Of a DNA stretch of 64,000 bases, positions 40,663 through 50,528 are shown piece after piece. Below the pieces are notes generated by a model. That model had not been told where the DNA came from. It worked only from the letters and a program-made list of their open reading frames with translations, and did no database searches. Source of the stretch: Roseburia_C sp031555935 (GTDB lineage Bacteria > Bacillota > Clostridia > Lachnospirales > Lachnospiraceae); contig JAVBTX010000042.1 of assembly GCA_031555935.1 (NCBI GenBank), positions 1 through 64,000 of the forward strand. Reading direction: 5' to 3'. Made by a program: the position numbers and the translations under genes. Each line of letters starts with the position of its first letter. The stretch's first letter is position 1.

Positions 40663-42198
40663 ATGGCGGAGATACCACTTAATTTGCAGGAGACGAAGGA
40701 TGCGGAGAAGAAGACTAGGGTTGTAAATGAGTTGCAGGAGAATATTAGGGTTTATAAGGAGATATTTAAGGATTGTGCGGATATCAAGATGCGGGAGATG
40801 AGGATTGGGAAGGCGCCTAAGACTGGATGTATGGTGGCATACATAGAGGTTACGGGGGGGAATGTGATATTTGAGCAGTCTTTGATTGGGCAGTTGTTGA
40901 ATTCTTTAATGGGGTGTACGGAAATGGAGATACATCAGAAGTTAAGGGATAATAGTTTGGGGATTTCGGATTCTACGCCGTTTGCGTATATGGAGGATGC
41001 GGCGGATGGGATGTTGACGGGGGAAGTGATACTGTTTGTGGATGGGATTGATTATGCGTTTAAGGTTCCGGATAAAGGGTATCCACGGATGAGTGTTTCG
41101 CAGGTCAATTCGGAGAAGGTTATTCGGGGGAGTAATGAAGGGTTTACGGATTCGGTTAAAAATAATACAGCGATGATTCGGAAGAAGGTTCGTTCGACGC
41201 GGTTGAAGGTGAAAGAGATTCGAGTTGGGGTGCGCTCGAAAACGAATGTGGATTTGGTGTATATGGAGGACTTAGCGCACCAACATATTATAGAAGAAAT
41301 AGAACGGCGTTTGGATGGTTTTGAAATAGATGGGGTGTTGGATAGTGGGATTATTGAGCAGTTGGCGGAGAAAAAGTGGTATTCGCCGTTTCCGCAGTTT
41401 CAGACGACGGAACGACCGGACCGGGCGGCGATGTCGGTGTTGGAGGGACGCGTGGTGTTGATGTGTGACAATTCACCGATTGCTTTGATTATGCCGACGG
41501 ATTACAACTCGTTTATTCAAACGAGTGATGATTATTATAATCGATGGGAGATTGCTTCATTTGCGAGACTGTTGCGCTTTGTGGCGGCGTTCTTTTCGAT
41601 GGTGATGCCGGGGTTGTATTTGGCGGTTTGTAATTTTCATACGCAGATATTGCCGACGACATTGCTGTTATCATTTGCGGCGGCAAGGCAGGGTGTGCCA
41701 TTTCCCGGAGTGGTTGAGGTGCTGGTGATGGAATTGTCGTTTGAGTTACTGCGTGAGGCGGGGGTCAGACTGCCGGGAGCAATGGGAAATACAATTGGTA
41801 TCGTGGGTGGATTGATTATTGGACAGGCGGCAGTGACGGCCAATCTGGTCAGTCCGATTGTGGTAATTGTGGTGGCGTTTACGGCACTTTGTTCATTTGC
41901 GATTCCGAATGAGGAATTTGCGACAGCATTTCGGTTGCTGAAATTTGTCTTTATTGGCTTGTGCGCATGGCTGGGATTCTTTGGGTTTATGTTGGCAGTA
42001 TTAGGGGTGCTGGTTCATTTATCACATTTAAGCAGCTTTGGGATTCCGTATCTGATGCCATTTGTTGGGGCAGATGTGACAGGGTATGAGGATGAGCGCG
42101 ATTCGCTGTTGCGTTATCCGACTTTCGCGCTAAAGAAACGGCCAATCTTTGCGAAACGAGAAGAACGAGTCCGGTTGCGGCGGAAAAGTGAAAAATAA
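40663..42198 (+). CDS. gerA: Spore germination receptor subunit A, GerA family (511 aa)
   Basis: A subunit of a germinant receptor in the inner spore membrane. The N-terminal half (about 280 residues) is soluble, with KTGCMVAYIEVTGG and RKKVRSTRLKVKEI; the C-terminal half has five to six helices with the family segments PGLYLAVCNFHTQILPTTLL and GNTIGIVGGLIIGQAAV. The positively charged tail is typical. Length 511 is normal. The first half uses G-ending codons heavily (five GAG, no GAA in the first 26 codons). B and C subunit genes follow. Confidence 0.94.
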   Translation: MAEIPLNLQETKDAEKKTRVVNELQENIRVYKEIFKDCADIKMREMRIGKAPKTGCMVAYIEVTGGNVIFEQSLIGQLLNSLMGCTEMEIHQKLRDNSLGISDSTPFAYMEDAADGMLTGEVILFVDGIDYAFKVPDKGYPRMSVSQVNSEKVIRGSNEGFTDSVKNNTAMIRKKVRSTRLKVKEIRVGVRSKTNVDLVYMEDLAHQHIIEEIERRLDGFEIDGVLDSGIIEQLAEKKWYSPFPQFQTTERPDRAAMSVLEGRVVLMCDNSPIALIMPTDYNSFIQTSDDYYNRWEIASFARLLRFVAAFFSMVMPGLYLAVCNFHTQILPTTLLLSFAAARQGVPFPGVVEVLVMELSFELLREAGVRLPGAMGNTIGIVGGLIIGQAAVTANLVSPIVVIVVAFTALCSFAIPNEEFATAFRLLKFVFIGLCAWLGFFGFMLAVLGVLVHLSHLSSFGIPYLMPFVGADVTGYEDERDSLLRYPTFALKKRPIFAKREERVRLRRKSEK

Positions 42199-42261
42199 AT
42201 TTTGCACTTGGCGCAAGGTCTCGTAAACGAGCCAATAAATCAGCGCAGAAAAGAGGAAAAT

Positions 42262-43362
42262 ATGTTTTCAGAAAATAAAAAAATATCGCCCCGTCAGACG
42301 AGACGAATGCTCGCCTTTGATATTACCGGTATCAGCACGTTGTTGTTACCGCCGCTACTAGCGGGGGTGGCGGGAAGTGATGGTCTGTTTTGTATCTTTC
42401 TGGCCTTGATACCGGCGTATCTGTATATGGGAATTATGAAAATGGTGCAAAAGGATGCAGGCGGCGATTATCTAACGTATATAAAAAAAAGCAGCGGCAA
42501 TCTATTTGGCGGGCTGCTGTTGGGACTATACTATATCTGCTTTGTTCTGCTGACTGGATATATCCTTTATACCCTGACCACCTTAATTGAATCTGCCCTG
42601 CTAAAAGAAGAATCTTATTGGCTAATCAATATTATGATTCTTGTTCTGGCGGGATATGGCATCTTAGAGGGTATCGAGGGGCGAGCTAGAATCTATGAAA
42701 TCCTGTTTTGGATTTTGTTAATACCGCTGCTGATGATGTTGGTTTTGGCGGCAAGGGATGTGAATCCGAATTATTGGACACCGGTAATTTTTACAAGTTG
42801 GCAAAAAGTATTGCGGGGGACATTGCTGGTATTTCTATTTTATATGCTGCAATTTTTCAGTCTGTTTTTGCTGCCTTATGAAAAAACGGAGGGGCAGACG
42901 ATTCGCAGTGCGAGCAAAGTTATCAATAAAACTGCACTGATAAATGCGACAATATACTTGATCTTGCTCGGCATCTTTGGGCAGAAAGCATTGCCGAACA
43001 TGCAATATCCAATCATTACGTTGATGAGTATGATAAAATTGCCGGGTGGATTTTTCGAACGCCAGGATGCATTTATGGTGGCAATCTGGTTTTTCTCACT
43101 CTATGCTTTGATTAATAGTGGCATGTTTCATGGGACCGAGGCCTTGAAAAAGCTTGTGCCAAAAAAGGGTAATAAACGGTATATGTTGATAACATTGTTA
43201 CTGGTTTTTGCCACCTCAGCGGTGTACTATAAGTCAGCACCAGGAATGTTTATGTTTCGTGAATATGTAGCGGTGGTGGGGCTGCCGATTATAATTTGCG
43301 TACCATTGCTTGTCTATCTGATTGGAAGGGTACGTCATCAAAGTGGGGGTAAAAATGCATAG
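42262..43362 (+). CDS. gerB: Spore germination receptor subunit B, GerAB/YndE-type (366 aa)
   Basis: Ten-helix membrane protein of the amino-acid/polyamine permease-like GerAB family that binds the germinant. Starts SPRQTRRMLAFDITGISTLLLPP; the length and helix count are right. ATG 42262 with AAGAGG 4 bases ahead is preferred; the frame is open back to 42202 but has no start signal there. It follows gerA by 63 bases and overlaps the C subunit gene by 8. Confidence 0.9.
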   Translation: MFSENKKISPRQTRRMLAFDITGISTLLLPPLLAGVAGSDGLFCIFLALIPAYLYMGIMKMVQKDAGGDYLTYIKKSSGNLFGGLLLGLYYICFVLLTGYILYTLTTLIESALLKEESYWLINIMILVLAGYGILEGIEGRARIYEILFWILLIPLLMMLVLAARDVNPNYWTPVIFTSWQKVLRGTLLVFLFYMLQFFSLFLLPYEKTEGQTIRSASKVINKTALINATIYLILLGIFGQKALPNMQYPIITLMSMIKLPGGFFERQDAFMVAIWFFSLYALINSGMFHGTEALKKLVPKKGNKRYMLITLLLVFATSAVYYKSAPGMFMFREYVAVVGLPIIICVPLLVYLIGRVRHQSGGKNA

Positions 43363-44431
43363 AAAAAGTAAAATAGCAATGGCAGTTTTAATGATGACCC
43401 TACTGTTGTCCGGGTGCAGCAGTGTTGAACTGGAACACCGAAACTTTCCCCTAATAATTACGCTGGATAAAATAAACGGAGAATATCAAGTCGAGCTGGG
43501 CTTTGAAAATCTAGCTGAGGTTGCGGACCAGAATGCCGAGTCCAAGGAAGCTGTTCCAACCAAGAATACTTCGGGCAGCTGGTTTACCGCCTTTGCGCAG
43601 AATAATGCCGAGAATCCAAAGACAATGGACTATAATCATGTGAAGGTTATCGTTCTCAGCAAGAGTGTGCTTGATGATAAGGAAATGTTGAAGGAATTTT
43701 TAGAGTATATTGAAAAACAGAATATCTTAGCGCGCAACACATTGGTATTTTCTTGTGAAAATGACAGCGCTGAGGTAATGGAACTAAATGGTAAGCTGGA
43801 GATGCCGTTAGGGACTTATCTCGAAGAATTAATAGCCGGTCAGCGAGCTGTCAAAGAAAAGGCCGTCGTAACCGTTGGAACATTGTTAAATGAGCTTTAT
43901 AACCAGCAGGAAAATATCTACATTCCAATTGTTAAGGTGGAGGAGGAGCAGGCAAGTATCGAGCAATATTATGTGCTGGCTAATTTTTTGAGTGTCGGCG
44001 TGGTGAGTCAGGAGCTTTATCAGGAAGCAATGCTAGTAGAGGGAAAATCGGCAGAGTATCAATTTGAACTCGACTCCGGCGAGGGGATTGTTTTGTCAAA
44101 TGTGCATGTTTCTTACCAGAGCAGCGAAACGCAGGACGGCTGCTTAGAGCAAGCGGAAATAAAGGCCGATGCAATGATGCAAAATAAATCAATTCTTGGT
44201 GTCAGCCAGCAACAGGAGTTAAAGAAACAGATTGAGGAATATTTAAATGCAACAGTTACCGCCCATGCTACCGAGTTGCAGCAGGAGAAAAATCTTGATA
44301 TCAGCAACAGCTACTATCGGCTCGGCGGCTACAACCGAAAGCTATATAAAAAATATCTGGATAACCCATCGTTGTATCTAAAAGATTTAAGCTATGAAAT
44401 TTCTTTTGATATAACGCCGGTCATTGAATAA
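43355..44431 (+). CDS. gerC: Spore germination lipoprotein, GerAC type (358 aa)
   Basis: Lipoprotein with lipobox LLLSGC (Cys near residue 20), followed by the GerAC opening ELEHRNFPLIITLDK and the region DYNHVKVIVLSKSVL. The Ger(x)C fold is three-domain and faces the outside of the inner spore membrane. ATG 43355 is 4 bases behind GGGGGTAAAA and overlaps the B gene end. Third member of a complete ABC receptor set. Confidence 0.9.
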   Translation: MHRKSKIAMAVLMMTLLLSGCSSVELEHRNFPLIITLDKINGEYQVELGFENLAEVADQNAESKEAVPTKNTSGSWFTAFAQNNAENPKTMDYNHVKVIVLSKSVLDDKEMLKEFLEYIEKQNILARNTLVFSCENDSAEVMELNGKLEMPLGTYLEELIAGQRAVKEKAVVTVGTLLNELYNQQENIYIPIVKVEEEQASIEQYYVLANFLSVGVVSQELYQEAMLVEGKSAEYQFELDSGEGIVLSNVHVSYQSSETQDGCLEQAEIKADAMMQNKSILGVSQQQELKKQIEEYLNATVTAHATELQQEKNLDISNSYYRLGGYNRKLYKKYLDNPSLYLKDLSYEISFDITPVIE

Positions 44432-44465
44432 GATGGAAAAAAGTGGTTCATACTTCTACTATAAC

Positions 44466-44512
44466 CCCCTCGCATACGAATTCGTATACAAACTACGTTG
44501 ACGGGAGGGGCA
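44466..44512 (+). other. Leader of spoIIR with ribosome-site pairing
   Basis: CCCCCTC (44465-44471) can pair with the ribosome site GAGGGG (44505-44510); between them is a near-perfect palindrome GCATACGAATTCGTATAC. If it forms, the ribosome site is hidden. Confidence 0.4.
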
Positions 44513-45163
44513 ATGAAAAGAGGTAGAAATATGAATCGAAAAATAAGAATTATCACCGCAGTGCTCTGCTTGATTATAACCGCAGAATTTATGAATCAGG
44601 CAGACCAATACATAAAAGCAGCTCAGACCCAGCAGGAGATTGCTGGAAAAATATTACGTTTCCATGTCCGTGCCAATAGTGACAGTGATGCCGACCAGAA
44701 TCTGAAGTTAAAAGTCAGAGATGCTATTGGCAGTCAAATGTCGCTATTATTAGCCGATGCCACCGACCTTGAAGAATGTGAACAAATTGTTGACCAGAAT
44801 ATGAGCCAGATTGTGGGAACAGCCCGGACAACCATTTCTGAAAATGGCTATAACTATCCAGTTCAGGCCTATCTTGCCGATGTCGATTTCCCGGTCAAAA
44901 CATATGGCGAATACACCTTTCCAGCGGGAAATTATCAAGCCTTAGAGGTTGTGATTGGCGCAGGTGCTGGTCGTAACTGGTGGTGTGTAATGTATCCCAA
45001 TATGTGTTTTTCGGGAAGTGTCTATGAGGTGGTGGAGGACGATGCCAAGGAGTCCTTAGAACAGACACTGACACCGAAGGAGTATAAGGCTCTGATTGAA
45101 GAAAAAGACTATAAAATCCAATGTAAATATCTAACATTTCTAAATAAATATTTAGATAAATAA
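44513..45163 (+). CDS. spoIIR: Stage II sporulation protein R (216 aa)
   Basis: Secreted forespore signal that activates SpoIIGA and thus sigma-E in the mother cell. The family core ILRFHVRANSDSDADQNLKLKVRDAI at about residues 43-68 and the block NWWCVMYPNMCF near residue 160 are diagnostic. A hydrophobic N-terminal segment serves as signal anchor. ATG 44513 has GGGAGGGG just ahead; ATG 44531 is a possible alternative. Being directly after a germination operon is unusual but in keeping with spore function; a sigma-F promoter could not be placed. Confidence 0.93.
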   Translation: MKRGRNMNRKIRIITAVLCLIITAEFMNQADQYIKAAQTQQEIAGKILRFHVRANSDSDADQNLKLKVRDAIGSQMSLLLADATDLEECEQIVDQNMSQIVGTARTTISENGYNYPVQAYLADVDFPVKTYGEYTFPAGNYQALEVVIGAGAGRNWWCVMYPNMCFSGSVYEVVEDDAKESLEQTLTPKEYKALIEEKDYKIQCKYLTFLNKYLDK

Positions 45164-45218
45164 TAATTCCGTATTAGCCGAGTTACAATCCGAGTTGCGG
45201 TTTCGTTGCACATGGCTT

Positions 45219-45226
45219 GCTATAAT
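45219..45226 (+). promoter_or_regulatory. Extended -10 promoter of the BspA-like gene
   Basis: TGCTATAAT at 45218-45226; no good -35 box at 17 bp (TTGCGG is 20 bp off). Confidence 0.45.
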
Positions 45227-45275
45227 GAAAACATTCTTAGGGAGTGAGTTGTGTAACACTACAGGAGGATGAAAG

Positions 45276-47693
45276 ATGAGGCGAGAACAGAACGTGACGA
45301 GTAAGACAGTAGGATGGAAAATGAGCCAGTGGTATGGCGGGAAAGTGTTGCTTTTTTTAATGGCATTACTTTTTTCAGCAGTAATCAGTGGGATGGGAAG
45401 TACACTGATAACACAGGCAGCGGAACTTACCGGTTCCGGTTATAAGTTTGATACAGAAACAGGACAGATAACAGTGACATCAACTTCATTTGACATCGCC
45501 ACTGCAACCCAAGCGGGAACGTTTGACAAGACAGATGTGAGGACAGCAATCATCCAAACCGGAGGGGGTACAATGCAGTCAGGGATACTGCTCGGCTGTA
45601 CCAACCTGACAAGTGTAACAGTGATGCCCGGCGAAACAGAAATTGGCGAATCTGCATTTCAAGATTGCAGCAGCCTAACAAGTGTTACGCTTCCGACAAG
45701 TGTAACCAAGTTTAATAGCGACGCATTTAAGAAATGCAGCAGTTTAACAAATATCGAGATACCATCTAGTCTGAACAACTTAGGAACAGGTACATTTGAG
45801 GGGTGCAGCAGTCTGACAAGTATCGAAATTCCGTCTGGTGTGGCTACGCTTGGTGGGAATGTATTCAAAAATTGCAGTGGTCTGACCAGCGTAACGATGA
45901 ATACAGGCTTATCGATTATTGGTGTAAATGTATTTGATGGGTGCAACAGCTTAACTAGTATTACGATTCCGTCGGGGGTATTGACAATCGGAACCTCTGC
46001 TTTTGCAAACTGTACAAAATTAGCAAGTATAACTGTTCCGCAGAGTGTCTCAGTGTTTAGTGTACAAGCCTTTACTGGGTGTACGGCGCTGACAAGTGCA
46101 ACAATGGGTGGCGAAACAATCTCCGTAAAAACACTGATGAATTATTTTGGGACAGTGTATATTACACCGATAAGTCAGACAAATTTTCTTATCTATGCCA
46201 CGGAAAATCCAGGCTTTACATTTGACAAATGGAGTGGCGGTACGGTGGGGAGCAAAAATGCGGCCAATACCAACTATACGAGAACGCCGGGAAATGGCAA
46301 TATAACATTGACCGCAGGTATGATACAGGATGTGGACACGGTGATACTAAAAATTAATAAGGACGGTGACGACTACGAGTCTCATGGCAAGACATTTACC
46401 TTGTATTCTGGTGGGAGCCTCGTATATACAGGAACATGTTATGATGGCGGAACATGTGTATTTACAGATGTTGCGGAAGGTACCTATAACGTTTTTGATG
46501 ATAATAGTGATACAGGCATTCCGGTAGTTAAACAGACGGATGTCTTATTCAATATGCTGGGATTAAATTATTATACCGTAAAATTTGCCGCCGAAAAAGT
46601 GGGTACTGCTGCCAGCGCAAAGATTACTGGTAAGTATAATAATGCTTCCATTACCAGCGGAGCGGTAGTATTAAGTGGAAAGAAGCTTGAGCTTACAGCA
46701 AGCGGTTCCGGTGCAGACAGTTACACCTATGGATGGAGCGGCACTGGGACAAATGCAGAGAGGACAGCAGTCTTCACCATTGATTCACTGAGTAAAGCAA
46801 TCGATGTAACTTGTACAGTAACCGGAAAAAATGGTAACTTAAATGCAACCGTCACTAAGGTGGCAGTAAGTCCAACCAGTGCCTCTATTTTGAAGGGCGG
46901 GACCAAGACATTTTCAGCAAAGGTAACCGGAACTGGTTCACCATCCCAGGAAGTAATCTGGTCGGTCAGTGGAAATAAATCAAAGAATACCAAAATAACC
47001 ACGGTTGGAAAACTAACAGTAGGTTCAGATGAGACAGCAACCACCGTGACAATCAAAGCGGTGTCCAAAGATGATACAAAGAAGTTTGGCACTGCAAAAG
47101 TCAGTGTGGCGCCAAAAAAGGGAGCAAATTTTACTGCCGGTAACTTTACCTATAAAATAACCAATGAAAAAACAAATGGCAGCGGGACTGTAACCATGAC
47201 TGGTGTTGCAAAAGGTAAGACAGTGACCACCCTGACCGTTCCGGCGACCACAAAATACAATGGCATTACTTATAAGGTTACCGCAATTGGTGAGAAGGCA
47301 TTTAATCAAAATAAAAAAATACAGAAAGCCACCATCGGAAATAATGTCGTAACGATAGGCAAGAATGCATTCCGCGAGTGTACCAAGCTGACCACGGTAA
47401 CAGTTGGGAACAAAGTGACGACGATATCCAACGCGGCATTTATAAAGTGCAGTGCTTTGAAAAAAGTAACCATTGGAACCGGACTTAAGAAACTTGAAAA
47501 TCATGCGTTTTGTCTTGACCATAAGTTAGCAACCGTGACCATCAAGAGCACAAAGCTGACATCAGTAGGCAATCATGCATTAAATGAAGTTAGTAATCTG
47601 AAAATAAAAGTTCCAGCATCTAAAGTTAATACATACAAAAAACTATTTGCCAAGACAGAGAAGGGAAAGAACGTAAAAATAATGGTAATGTAG
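45276..47693 (+). CDS. Secreted BspA-type leucine-rich repeat protein with Ig-like domain (805 aa)
   Basis: Signal peptide (hydrophobic core around residues 28-44, cut near TQAAE). Residues about 90-285 are LRR_5/BspA repeats of 23 residues with the pattern F..CSSLTSI.IPSGV..IG...F. A middle part holds FDKWSGGTV (InlB-like) and a beta-rich region. From residue 525 it carries a BIG2-like Ig domain (VAVSPTSASILKGGTKTFSA), then a beta-rich domain and a second set of LRR_5 repeats ending in a Lys-rich tail (KVPASKVNTYKKL...). No LPXTG. This C-terminal 280-residue module is nearly identical to that of the next gene. Such proteins bind host or matrix ligands. AGGAGG ahead of ATG. Confidence 0.85.
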   Translation: MRREQNVTSKTVGWKMSQWYGGKVLLFLMALLFSAVISGMGSTLITQAAELTGSGYKFDTETGQITVTSTSFDIATATQAGTFDKTDVRTAIIQTGGGTMQSGILLGCTNLTSVTVMPGETEIGESAFQDCSSLTSVTLPTSVTKFNSDAFKKCSSLTNIEIPSSLNNLGTGTFEGCSSLTSIEIPSGVATLGGNVFKNCSGLTSVTMNTGLSIIGVNVFDGCNSLTSITIPSGVLTIGTSAFANCTKLASITVPQSVSVFSVQAFTGCTALTSATMGGETISVKTLMNYFGTVYITPISQTNFLIYATENPGFTFDKWSGGTVGSKNAANTNYTRTPGNGNITLTAGMIQDVDTVILKINKDGDDYESHGKTFTLYSGGSLVYTGTCYDGGTCVFTDVAEGTYNVFDDNSDTGIPVVKQTDVLFNMLGLNYYTVKFAAEKVGTAASAKITGKYNNASITSGAVVLSGKKLELTASGSGADSYTYGWSGTGTNAERTAVFTIDSLSKAIDVTCTVTGKNGNLNATVTKVAVSPTSASILKGGTKTFSAKVTGTGSPSQEVIWSVSGNKSKNTKITTVGKLTVGSDETATTVTIKAVSKDDTKKFGTAKVSVAPKKGANFTAGNFTYKITNEKTNGSGTVTMTGVAKGKTVTTLTVPATTKYNGITYKVTAIGEKAFNQNKKIQKATIGNNVVTIGKNAFRECTKLTTVTVGNKVTTISNAAFIKCSALKKVTIGTGLKKLENHAFCLDHKLATVTIKSTKLTSVGNHALNEVSNLKIKVPASKVNTYKKLFAKTEKGKNVKIMVM
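46843..47690 (+). repeat. Shared C-terminal module, copy 1 (copy 2 at 49593-50436)
   Basis: About 850 bases that align end to end with the 3' end of the next gene. Long identical runs (for example some 45 bases around GGGCGGGACCAAGACATT) alternate with diverged stretches, the pattern left by repeated gene conversion between paralogues. Confidence 0.75.
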
Positions 47694-47787
47694 TCATAAA
47701 AATGGAAATCACCAGTATGTCACCAGTTTGTCATGGGTTGTTATAATTAATTTCATCAAATCGAACTCTTGAAGGAGGACTAATATT

Positions 47788-50439
47788 ATGGAATTAAAAG
47801 CAACAAAAACAAGCTCGCGGTATAGACGAAGAATGGTACATTCCCTGGCGTCTTTATTCGTCGTAATCGCATTGATGGTAACTTCATTGACCATCATGGA
47901 GCAGCCCGTAAAGGCGGAGGTGACGAAGCGTACAACAGCGTTGACTTTGACTAAGAATCTGGTGGAATATCCAGGCGGAAGCGCCAACCCATCGGCCCAA
48001 GATATGGATGCGCTTGCTACGGAAGGCTGGGCTTGGCACTGCAATGGTGCAACAATTGATGGCCAAACATACACAGGCAAAGTATTGGAATTAGATGGCA
48101 TTAATCTTGAAACGAGCGAATCGCCGGCGCTTAAACTGCCATCGAGCACGACCATTGTATTAAAAGGCACGAATAATATCGCATGTACAGCGACTACAGA
48201 AGATAGCTATGGAATATTTGGCAAAGGAATAACCATCGAAGGTAGTGGAAGTATGACCGTCACATGCGGCGATACGAGTGGAATAAACTGCCCGATTTAT
48301 AGTCAATCATACAATATAGAAATAAATGGTGGCACAATAAATGCATATGGAGGTACTAGTGGTGATTCCAGCATTAGTTATGGTATGAAAACTGACACAT
48401 TTATTAGGATAAATGGTGGAACCCTCAATGCTATAAGTGGTAGTGCGGGAATGGAAAGTTATGGTGCCCAGTGTACCACTTTTAACGTAACCGGAGGACA
48501 AGCAACCATAGAAAGTGGTAGTTCGAGAACTGGTAAAATCAGTTCAGCCCTTTACTTAACGAATATGACTGCCAACCCAAATCTTGTGATAAGAAACGAC
48601 AGTCAAAAAGTACTGTCACTTGATGCTAGCAGTAAGTATTATAACGAATATAATAGTGAAACCCCTGCCACTAAGATAATTGCGACCGCGACACCAGAAA
48701 TTAGGATTAGCACTCAGCCAGTATCGCCAGGGATGATGAGTCCTGGTAAAATCAGCGGTTCGCTTACTGTCGTAGGATCGACAAATAATGGAGGAACTAT
48801 CAGTTACCAGTGGTACTCCAACACCGTAAATAATTCGGTTACAGGTACCATAATAGATGGAGCAACAAGTGCAACCTATACCATTCCAACAAACTTGGGT
48901 GTGGGCATATATTACTACTATTGTAAACTTTCTGCAGAGGGATATGCAAATCTGACTTCCAATAGAGTAGCCGTGAAAATTGGAACGGAAATAATGATTG
49001 GGACGCAGCCGCAATCAATCAGCAGTGTACAGAGATATGGTAACGTCAAAGGTTCATTTACGACAGCAGGAACTGCCAGTGATAGTGGAACAGTAAGTTA
49101 CCAATGGTATTCTAATACATCAAGTGATTATATTGGTGGTAGCAAAATAAACGGCGCGACAAGTGCAACCTACATGGTTCCGACCGATTTAAAACCCGGG
49201 TACCACTATTATTACTGTGTTCTTTCGGCAGCGAATGCCGACGATGTGTATACAGAAATAGTGTATACATACATTTTGGCTGAGATAACGATTAAGACAC
49301 AACCAGTCTCACCTAAGGCGATGAGTGCTGGAAACATCAGTGGTTCACTAACGGTCGGAGCAACTGCAACCGGTGGCATAGAAGTATTGAATTACCAATG
49401 GTATTCTAGTACATCAAATAGCATTGCTGACAGTACGCGAATTGATGGAGCAACGAATGCAACATATGCAATTCCAAAGAATCTAAGCGAAGGGACATAT
49501 TACTATTTTTGTGTTATTAGCGGAACAGATTGTAACCCAGTGCCATCCGATTTCGCCACAGTAAAAATCAATAAAGCGGATCCGGTAGTGACTACGGTCA
49601 CTAAAGTAGCAGTAAGTCCAACCAGTGCCTCCGTTTTGAAGGGCGGGACCAAGACATTTTCAGCAAAGGTAACCGGAACGGGCTCTCCATCTCAGGAGGT
49701 AACCTGGTCGGTCAGTGGAAATAAATCAAAGAATACCAAAATAACTTCGGCAGGAAAATTGACTGTTGGTTCAGATGAGACAGCAACCGCTTTAACAATC
49801 AAAGCAGTATCCAAAGACAATACTAAGAAATTTGGTACGGCCAAAGTAAATGTGGCAGCAAAAAAAGGAACAAAGTTTACTACCGGTAACTTTACCTATA
49901 AGATAACGAATGAAAAAACAAATGGCAGTGGGGCAGTAACCTTAACTGGCATCGCAAAAGGAAAGACAGTGACCACCCTGACCGTTCCGGCGACCACAAA
50001 ATACAATGGCGTTACTTATAAGGTAAGTGCAATTGGTGAGAAAGCGTTTTATAAAAATAAAAAAATTAAGAAAGCCATAATTGGAAACAATGTCGTAACG
50101 ATTGGCAAGAATGCATTCCGTGAATGTACCAAGCTGACCACGGTAACAGTTGGAAACAAAGTGACGACGATATCCTACGCGGCATTTATGAAGTGTGGTA
50201 GTTTGAAGACGGTAACCATTGGAACTGGTCTTAAGAAATTTGAAAATCATGTATTCTGTCTTGCTCGTAAATTAGCAACCGTGAACATCAAGAGCACAAA
50301 ACTAACATCAGTAGGCAATCATGCCTTAAATGAAGTAAGTAATCTGAAAATAAAAGTTCCAGCATCTAAGGTAAAAGCATACAAGAAATTATTTGCCAAG
50401 ACGGAAAAAGGAAAGAACGTAACGGTTGTAAAGTTGTGA
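47788..50439 (+). CDS. Secreted multi-domain surface protein with Ig-like repeats and BspA tail (883 aa)
   Basis: Signal peptide (about residues 14-36, cut near VKAE). Residues 45-280 form a parallel beta-helix-like part with repeated NG.TI, INGGT.NA motifs. Three Ig-like repeats follow (about 305-395, 400-490, 500-590), each with I.TQP.S, SYQWYS, GATSATY.IP and YYYYC. Then comes the BIG2 and LRR_5 C-terminal module shared with the upstream gene. The start is ATG 47788 with AAGGAGG 8 bases ahead. Extended -10 TGTTATAAT at 47739-47747. Likely a cell-surface or secreted adhesin; ligand unknown. Confidence 0.85.
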   Translation: MELKATKTSSRYRRRMVHSLASLFVVIALMVTSLTIMEQPVKAEVTKRTTALTLTKNLVEYPGGSANPSAQDMDALATEGWAWHCNGATIDGQTYTGKVLELDGINLETSESPALKLPSSTTIVLKGTNNIACTATTEDSYGIFGKGITIEGSGSMTVTCGDTSGINCPIYSQSYNIEINGGTINAYGGTSGDSSISYGMKTDTFIRINGGTLNAISGSAGMESYGAQCTTFNVTGGQATIESGSSRTGKISSALYLTNMTANPNLVIRNDSQKVLSLDASSKYYNEYNSETPATKIIATATPEIRISTQPVSPGMMSPGKISGSLTVVGSTNNGGTISYQWYSNTVNNSVTGTIIDGATSATYTIPTNLGVGIYYYYCKLSAEGYANLTSNRVAVKIGTEIMIGTQPQSISSVQRYGNVKGSFTTAGTASDSGTVSYQWYSNTSSDYIGGSKINGATSATYMVPTDLKPGYHYYYCVLSAANADDVYTEIVYTYILAEITIKTQPVSPKAMSAGNISGSLTVGATATGGIEVLNYQWYSSTSNSIADSTRIDGATNATYAIPKNLSEGTYYYFCVISGTDCNPVPSDFATVKINKADPVVTTVTKVAVSPTSASVLKGGTKTFSAKVTGTGSPSQEVTWSVSGNKSKNTKITSAGKLTVGSDETATALTIKAVSKDNTKKFGTAKVNVAAKKGTKFTTGNFTYKITNEKTNGSGAVTLTGIAKGKTVTTLTVPATTKYNGVTYKVSAIGEKAFYKNKKIKKAIIGNNVVTIGKNAFRECTKLTTVTVGNKVTTISYAAFMKCGSLKTVTIGTGLKKFENHVFCLARKLATVNIKSTKLTSVGNHALNEVSNLKIKVPASKVKAYKKLFAKTEKGKNVTVVKL
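49593..50436 (+). repeat. Shared C-terminal module, copy 2
   Basis: Partner of 46843-47690. At protein level only scattered single residues differ over some 280 positions (for example SASI versus SASV, EVIW versus EVTW). Confidence 0.75.
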
Positions 50440-50528
50440 AAATGAAATAAGAACCTGGGTCTTGAGATTTCCACCAAATAGTGCTATACTACCTGCTGGA
50501 CGAGTATTAGGAAGGTAAGTGGATTAGC

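Noticed and set aside
45660..46120. Direct repeats that look like an array
   Set aside because: They are the 69-base coding units of leucine-rich repeats, not a CRISPR array: no constant repeat length with unique spacers.
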